64,000 nucleotides of DNA from an uncultured Clostridia bacterium (GTDB lineage Bacteria; Bacillota; Clostridia; Lachnospirales; CAG-274). A model generated the notes under the pieces. The model searched no databases and was not told the origin of the DNA. It saw nothing but the letters and a program-made list of their open reading frames with translations. Within the stretch, counting starts at the first letter, position 1. Each line of letters opens with the position of its first letter. Made by a program: the position numbers and the translations under genes. Shown here piece by piece: positions 59,897 to 64,000 of this stretch. The stretch is from NCBI GenBank assembly GCA_947630475.1, contig CANRHR010000003.1, forward strand, positions 1 to 64,000. The letters run 5' to 3'.

Positions 59897-62002
59897 TTAT
59901 TCATTAAGCTTTTTAAGTAATTCCGACATATCTATCGGCTTTGTAATAAAATCGTTCATTCCGCTTTCAAACGCTTTATCTCTTTCCTCGGAGAAAGAAT
60001 TTGCCGTACAGGCAAAAATACGAACAGTCTTTGCGTCCGGTCTGTCCATAGAACGTATAGCCTTGGCTGATTCAAAACCGTTCATCTCAGGCATCATTAA
60101 ATCCATAAGAATAAAACTGAATGTATTTGCATCGGACGCCTCAAACATCTGAAATGCTTCCTTTCCGTTTTCGGCAAGCTCCACTTCAAAGCCTTCACAC
60201 CTTAAAAGCTCAACTATAATTTCGGCATTAAGCTCGTTATCTTCCGCAACCAGAATTTTCGGGCGCTTCTTCTCAGAATTTCCGCCGGGTTCTTCATCCT
60301 TTTTTGGCGATTCTGCGGACTGTGCCGTAAAAGTAAATGTAAAAGAGCTGCCTATTCCCTTTTGGCTTACAAATGTTAAATCTCCATCCATAAGCATTGC
60401 CAATTTGCGGCTGATAGGAAGCCCAAGCCCTGTGCCCTGGTTGCCCTTTGATACAGTATCACGCTCCTGAGCAAAAAGATCAAAAATATGCTTTTGAAAT
60501 TCCTCACTCATTCCCCTGCCTGTATCGGATACGATAAAGTTTGTTAAAACCTTATCATCACTAATTATTTTCTGCTTAACAGATAAAGTCACGTTTCCGC
60601 CTTCCGATGTAAATTTGCGGGCATTGTCCAAAAGATTAAGCAATATTTGCTGAATACGCATCTCGTCGCCAAAAACACATGGGCAGATTATTTCTGAATA
60701 AACCTTATATTTAAGCTTTTTTTCCGCCATTGCATTCTGAACAATAGAACTTATGGTATCAATCATAAGCTCAAGCTCCACAGGATGAATATCAAGCTCA
60801 ATCTTTTTATCCTGAAGCTTTGAAGTATCCAAAATATCATTTACAAGCGACAAAAGATAATTTGCCGTAACAGAAGACTGCCTAATATAATCAGCTATTC
60901 TTTCACGATCATCTAATTTTTGCGCCATAAGACTGTTAAGGCCTATAAGCCCATTTAACGGCGTGCGTATCTCATGGCTCATAGTAGATAAAAATTGACC
61001 TTTAGCCTTTGCATCGGCTTTGCTTTCGGCGAAGCGTATACGCTGCCTTACCAGCAAAACAGCCAATACAATTATAATAAAAAATGCTGCAGCAAGTATT
61101 CCTGCCACATAACGATAGGAATACAAAAAATCCGAAAACGTAAAGGAATATTGGTTTTCCATTATAGCTTGTATTGTATAGCTGCCAATTTCATCTTCTG
61201 TCATAGTTCCTATTGCTTTATTTAAAATGCCTATAAGAATATTTCCGTTTATTTTTGATGCCTCTTCAGCCTCGCCTGCTCCAAAGGCAACAACAGCAGA
61301 AAAGCATAATTCGTCATCAAGACCTATCTTAGGTATAACCTTTAATTTTTCATATATAGGTTTAGAAAGCCAATACTCAACAACATATTGATTTTGTATC
61401 ATAAGATCGGCTTCACCGCTGTTTACGGCATCAAAACAGTCTGATATCGAATCATAATCTATAAGAACAAAATTTGGATATGTTTCTTTAAAAACCTTTT
61501 TGAGGGTTTGAGAACCTGTAGAAATTGCGACAGATAATTCAGCGTCATATCTAAAATCTAAATTTTCTTTTTCCACCACAACCTTGCGGCTTATAAGATA
61601 AGGATTGCTTATAAGTATTCCATGAGCCGATTGATTTTCTTTATTATATTCAACACTTGTAACAAGATCAAAGTTTTCATTAATTAGATAATCATATGTA
61701 ACATCTCCTGTGGGAAGAGGTACATATTCAAATTCAAAGCCGCATAAACTGCTTATATGATCAAGTATGTAACGTGATATTCCGTCAAATTCTCCGTTTT
61801 TATTAATAAATGATACAGGTATACGATCTTGAACATAGCCTACCTTAAGCTTTTTATGTGATAATATATAGCTTTCTTCCTCCGAGGTAAACCGCAAAAC
61901 GTTCGGCTTATCATCAGCATAAGCTTGCGGAAGTACCGTATAAAACAACACAAAAAAAATAATGGTCAGCGCAAACAGATATCGAAACCATCTTGGCACC
62001 AT
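59897..62002 (-). CDS. Hybrid sensor kinase with periplasmic solute-binding domain
   Basis: A 701-residue protein. A signal/anchor (about 7-30) leads to a family-3 solute-binding domain (KLKVGYVQDRIPVSFINKNG, DLVTSVEYNKENQS, DLMIQNQYVVEYWLS), a membrane segment near 300-320, a His-kinase domain with TMSHEIRTPLNGLIG (His343) and GTGLGLPISRKLAML, and a C-terminal receiver (VAEDNELNAEIIVELL, FILMDLMMPEMNG). No HPt domain is attached. It resembles BvgS/EvgS-type sensors. ATG at 62002 has GGAGGG 8 bases upstream; GTG at 62008 is too close. Confidence 0.9.
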   Translation of the reverse strand: MVPRWFRYLFALTIIFFVLFYTVLPQAYADDKPNVLRFTSEEESYILSHKKLKVGYVQDRIPVSFINKNGEFDGISRYILDHISSLCGFEFEYVPLPTGDVTYDYLINENFDLVTSVEYNKENQSAHGILISNPYLISRKVVVEKENLDFRYDAELSVAISTGSQTLKKVFKETYPNFVLIDYDSISDCFDAVNSGEADLMIQNQYVVEYWLSKPIYEKLKVIPKIGLDDELCFSAVVAFGAGEAEEASKINGNILIGILNKAIGTMTEDEIGSYTIQAIMENQYSFTFSDFLYSYRYVAGILAAAFFIIIVLAVLLVRQRIRFAESKADAKAKGQFLSTMSHEIRTPLNGLIGLNSLMAQKLDDRERIADYIRQSSVTANYLLSLVNDILDTSKLQDKKIELDIHPVELELMIDTISSIVQNAMAEKKLKYKVYSEIICPCVFGDEMRIQQILLNLLDNARKFTSEGGNVTLSVKQKIISDDKVLTNFIVSDTGRGMSEEFQKHIFDLFAQERDTVSKGNQGTGLGLPISRKLAMLMDGDLTFVSQKGIGSSFTFTFTAQSAESPKKDEEPGGNSEKKRPKILVAEDNELNAEIIVELLRCEGFEVELAENGKEAFQMFEASDANTFSFILMDLMMPEMNGFESAKAIRSMDRPDAKTVRIFACTANSFSEERDKAFESGMNDFITKPIDMSELLKKLNE

Positions 62003-62111
62003 TTTCACATCCCTCCTTTGGGGACAATCCTCAGATGAACAAAGCTTGCTAAAAGAAGAAAACTATCTTAAATTATAATTATAAAAACATAAAAACAAAA
62101 AAACAAAATTT

Positions 62112-62298
62112 CAGACTGTCAAAAAACCCTGCTTTGAACAAGTAACTTAAAGCGTCGCAGACTTATAATCCGCAGGCGAAATTCACTTGCGCCGAGGAAA
62201 ACAGCGAGTTTCAAGGGATTTTTAATCCCGATGGAATGAGCTGTTTATACATCTGTTTTTTTCTCGAAAAAGTCCAAATGGACTTTTTCGACACTCAA
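62112..62298 (-). repeat. Structured dispersed element, copy D
   Basis: On the minus strand 187 bases from TTGAGTGTCG to GACAGTCTG. Direct repeats AAAATTT abut both ends (62105-62111 and 62299-62305), a likely 7-bp target duplication. Hairpins 1 and 2 are intact and hairpin 3 has one mismatch. It lies 110 bases upstream of the hybrid kinase start, in its orientation. Confidence 0.85.
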
Positions 62299-62357
62299 AA
62301 AATTTATCATTTTTCTTATTATTTTAAGGTTATCATAAATTTAAATCATCGTCAATG

Positions 62358-62400
62358 ATATTTTAACAAGTAAGCACCCATCTCTTGTGGGTACTTACCG
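62358..62400. repeat. REP-like palindrome
   Basis: GTAAGCACCCA (62370-62380) and TGGGTACTTAC (62388-62398) pair around TCTCTTG. GTCAATGATATTTTAAC precedes it, similar to the start of the second dispersed family. Confidence 0.55.
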
Positions 62401-62450
62401 ATATCTTCAGTAAAAATACAGGCTCTCGCCAAAAGAAAATATTATTAATT

Positions 62451-62768
62451 TCAAAGCTTAAATACAAGATATATCAAGAAGCAAATCATAACGGCACAAA
62501 GAATTAAAACTGCATTTAAAATACTGTTCATTGTACAAGATTTTTTTTTGCTTCCAACTCTTTTTTCGGCAGTATTTTTTTTATATGAATAGGAAAAATC
62601 GTGTTTTTTGTCACATCGGCTGTCAATATATCTTTTTATTATCTTTTCAGCCTCTTTAACCATATCCATAGGCATTTTTTTACAATTTTCATTTATAATA
62701 AAAATCGCCTGTTCATACCAACCGGAATCTCTGCCGGATATTAAAATTACTTTTTTGTTATTTGACAT
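62451..62768 (-). CDS. Small hypothetical membrane protein
   Basis: A 105-residue protein. The N-terminal part (GRDSGWYEQAIFIINENCKK, DMVKEAEKIIKRYID) is helical and soluble; a Lys/Ser-rich linker precedes one C-terminal membrane segment (ILNAVLILCAVMICFLIYLV). It is therefore tail-anchored, facing the cytoplasm. It starts after GAAAGGA. Function unknown. Confidence 0.65.
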   Translation of the reverse strand: MSNNKKVILISGRDSGWYEQAIFIINENCKKMPMDMVKEAEKIIKRYIDSRCDKKHDFSYSYKKNTAEKRVGSKKKSCTMNSILNAVLILCAVMICFLIYLVFKL

Positions 62769-62813
62769 AATTATTTTCCTTTCTTACCTTTTGCCGTATT
62801 ATTGCTTTAATTG

Positions 62814-62990
62814 TCAATTAAGCTCCATTGCTTTTTCAAGCTTTCCTATTTCCGCCCTTGGAAAAACTCTTAAAAGAGCAATATACTGCTCCTTTGAAAG
62901 ACCTTCCGATGTAAGATAAATATCAATTTTGCCGTCTGTGTCAGCATTTTCAAATCTTTTTTTAAGCTTTATAAAATCATTAACATCCAT
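62814..62990 (-). CDS. Small hypothetical protein (58 residues)
   Basis: A 58-residue open frame starting MDVNDFIKLKKRFENADTDG and ending LEKAMELN, preceded by AGGAGAATGATAAA (a good ribosome site). It is acidic and helical, and contains LTSEGLSKEQYIALLRVFPR. It sits between the tail-anchored protein and the TauE genes and may be co-transcribed with them. I do not recognise it. Confidence 0.6.
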   Translation of the reverse strand: MDVNDFIKLKKRFENADTDGKIDIYLTSEGLSKEQYIALLRVFPRAEIGKLEKAMELN

Positions 62991-63006
62991 TTTATCATTC
63001 TCCTTT

Positions 63007-63396
63007 TTAGGTTGTTTTTGAACACTTGCTTCGTGATGATTCTTTCTTTTTAAAAATCTCGCTTAAACCCATTGCAATAAGAAAAAATCCAAAAAGCTTT
63101 TTTAATATGCCGTTATCTGTCATACCTGCCAAAATTGAACCGCATACAGCGCCTATAATGCCAAAAATAATAATTTTTTTTATAATTCTTTTTTCAACAT
63201 TGTTATTTTTAATATGAGTTATTAAAGCTATAATAGCAGTAGGTATAAAATATAAAAGATTTATATTTTGAGCAGCTTTTTGTTCATAATTAAGAAAAAT
63301 ACTCAAAGCAGGAATTAAAATTGTTCCTCCGCCGATGCCCATTCCGCTTATAATTCCTGATATAAGCCCTATTAAAAATAATATCAAAACATTCAT
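63007..63396 (-). CDS. Half-length TauE/SafE permease, second half
   Basis: A 129-residue protein with four membrane segments. The repeat motif GLISGIISGMGIGGGTILIPAL marks one TauE/SafE half. The ATG overlaps the upstream stop (ATGA). With its neighbour it should assemble the eight-helix permease for sulfite, sulfonate or related anions; the substrate is unknown. A longer upstream frame overlaps the neighbour and lacks a site. Confidence 0.82.
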   Translation of the reverse strand: MNVLILFLIGLISGIISGMGIGGGTILIPALSIFLNYEQKAAQNINLLYFIPTAIIALITHIKNNNVEKRIIKKIIIFGIIGAVCGSILAGMTDNGILKKLFGFFLIAMGLSEIFKKKESSRSKCSKTT

Positions 63397-63749
63397 GTTA
63401 TCATCTTCACCGCCGCCAAAATCATAAAGCCGCCAAAAATTCTGTGAAGCCATATGCCGGATATTTTGCTTAAAAGCTTTGCGCCGATAAAACCGCCTGT
63501 CATGCCTCCTATACTTACAGCAATAACATCAGTCCATTTAACATAGCCGCTGCCAAGATATATAACAGCGCTTATTATGCACAGCGGCAAAATTACAGCT
63601 ATTGCCGTTGCATGGGCTTTATGCTCTTCTACGCCTAAAAATCTTTCAAGGCAGGGAACGACTATCGTTCCTCCTCCGGAGCCGAATAATCCGTTTAAAA
63701 ACCCTGTAACCGCTCCTATCGCAGCAGATATTAAAAAGCCAAAATTCAA
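63393..63749 (-). CDS. Half-length TauE/SafE permease, first half
   Basis: A 118-residue protein with four membrane segments and the motif GAVTGFLNGLFGSGGGTIVVPC, followed by HKAHATAIAVILPLC and the KWTDVIAVSIGGMTGGFIGA turn. It is about half of a normal TSUP permease. It overlaps the second-half gene by 4 bases, so the pair is translationally coupled. Confidence 0.82.
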   Translation of the reverse strand: MNFGFLISAAIGAVTGFLNGLFGSGGGTIVVPCLERFLGVEEHKAHATAIAVILPLCIISAVIYLGSGYVKWTDVIAVSIGGMTGGFIGAKLLSKISGIWLHRIFGGFMILAAVKMIT

Positions 63750-63778
63750 ACAAAATCACCCCATTATTTTTATCATAA

Positions 63779-63860
63779 TGATATTTCCGCTTACGCTGCG
63801 TAACCATAACCAACATTAAGCTAACCGTCTAAAGGGCGTTGGACTTACTTGTTGTTAAAA
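63779..63860. repeat. Junction of both dispersed repeat families
   Basis: TTCCGCTTACGCTGCGTAACC with ATAACCAAC belongs to the second family and is followed by CCGTCTAAAGGGCG and ACTTACTTGTTGTTAAAAC, the REP-like tail. The rest of the window (63861-64000) is AT-rich with no gene seen. Confidence 0.55.
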
Positions 63861-64000
63861 CTGCCATAATTAATATTTTTAAACCTTAACAATGACATTG
63901 CCCTATGAATATATTTCCCTCAACAGTAAAATTTTATGCACACAGCTAAAAAAAATATATTCTGTATTTTTTAAGTCTAAATCTGTTGATATACAAATTA

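Noticed and set aside
1..64000. CRISPR array, prophage or complete insertion sequence
   Set aside because: No regularly spaced direct repeats, phage structural genes, integrase or transposase were seen on either strand.

Overview
The window is low-GC (roughly one-third G+C) DNA from an anaerobic, probably spore-forming member of the Clostridia, most likely near the Lachnospirales. The evidence is genomic context. It carries [FeFe]-hydrogenase maturases (HydG, HydF and a TM1266-type regulator), a sodium-pumping biotin decarboxylase operon, a SpoVB-type flippase, the clostridial order maf-mreBCD-pbp2-minCDE-rodA-mgsA, AGGAGG-type ribosome binding sites, and TTGACA-17-TATAAT promoters. I cannot name the species.

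Layout. 1-4.3 kb: a MIF-like tautomerase, a small [2Fe-2S] ferredoxin and the TM1266-hydG-hydF operon behind a leader with an intrinsic terminator. 4.4-10.4 kb: flavin reductase, a secreted stalk-domain protein, a GH28 pectinase, class II aldolase, and a GC-richer PocR-chemoreceptor gene. 10.5-13.5 kb: lspA, a spoVB-like gene and an XRE membrane regulator. 13.7-19.8 kb: a five-gene Na+-pump decarboxylase operon with two different carboxyltransferases and a divergent LysR gene. 19.9-21.1 kb: an exonuclease and five tRNA genes (two identical Leu-AAG, two Gln, one Gly). 21.4-28.1 kb: hisZGDBHAFIE on the minus strand behind a near-perfect promoter. 28.4-34.5 kb: small regulators, an OhrR-like repressor with a TSCPD protein, agmatine-to-putrescine genes, lepB, a DUF1858 protein and guaB. 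34.7-40.6 kb: MATE pump, an MBOAT/SGNH acyl-transfer pair, PspA and a Ser/His/Gly-rich membrane protein. 40.9-51.9 kb: the cell-shape and division-site cluster followed by mgsA, a DUF1294 protein and mscL. 52-64 kb: a two-component system, a candidate small RNA, small regulators, tspO, alaS, a hybrid sensor kinase, and a split TauE/SafE pair.

The most unusual content is between the genes. (1) Four copies of a roughly 180-187 bp element lie at 34.5, 41.2, 44.8 and 62.1 kb. Their stem-loops show compensatory base changes, the ends form imperfect inverted repeats, and two copies are flanked by clear direct repeats. This is a structured, MITE-like family or a mobile RNA element. (2) Two further inverted-repeat elements lie at 8084-8264 and 56784-56878. 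(3) Many REP-like palindromes share a tail resembling ACTTACTCGGTTAAA, and a separate sequence family contains TTACGCTGCATACTCATAACC. (4) A promoter, two C-rich-loop hairpins and a terminator at 55115-55279 on the minus strand look like an undescribed small RNA. All functional statements are made from reading the sequence; no database search was run.
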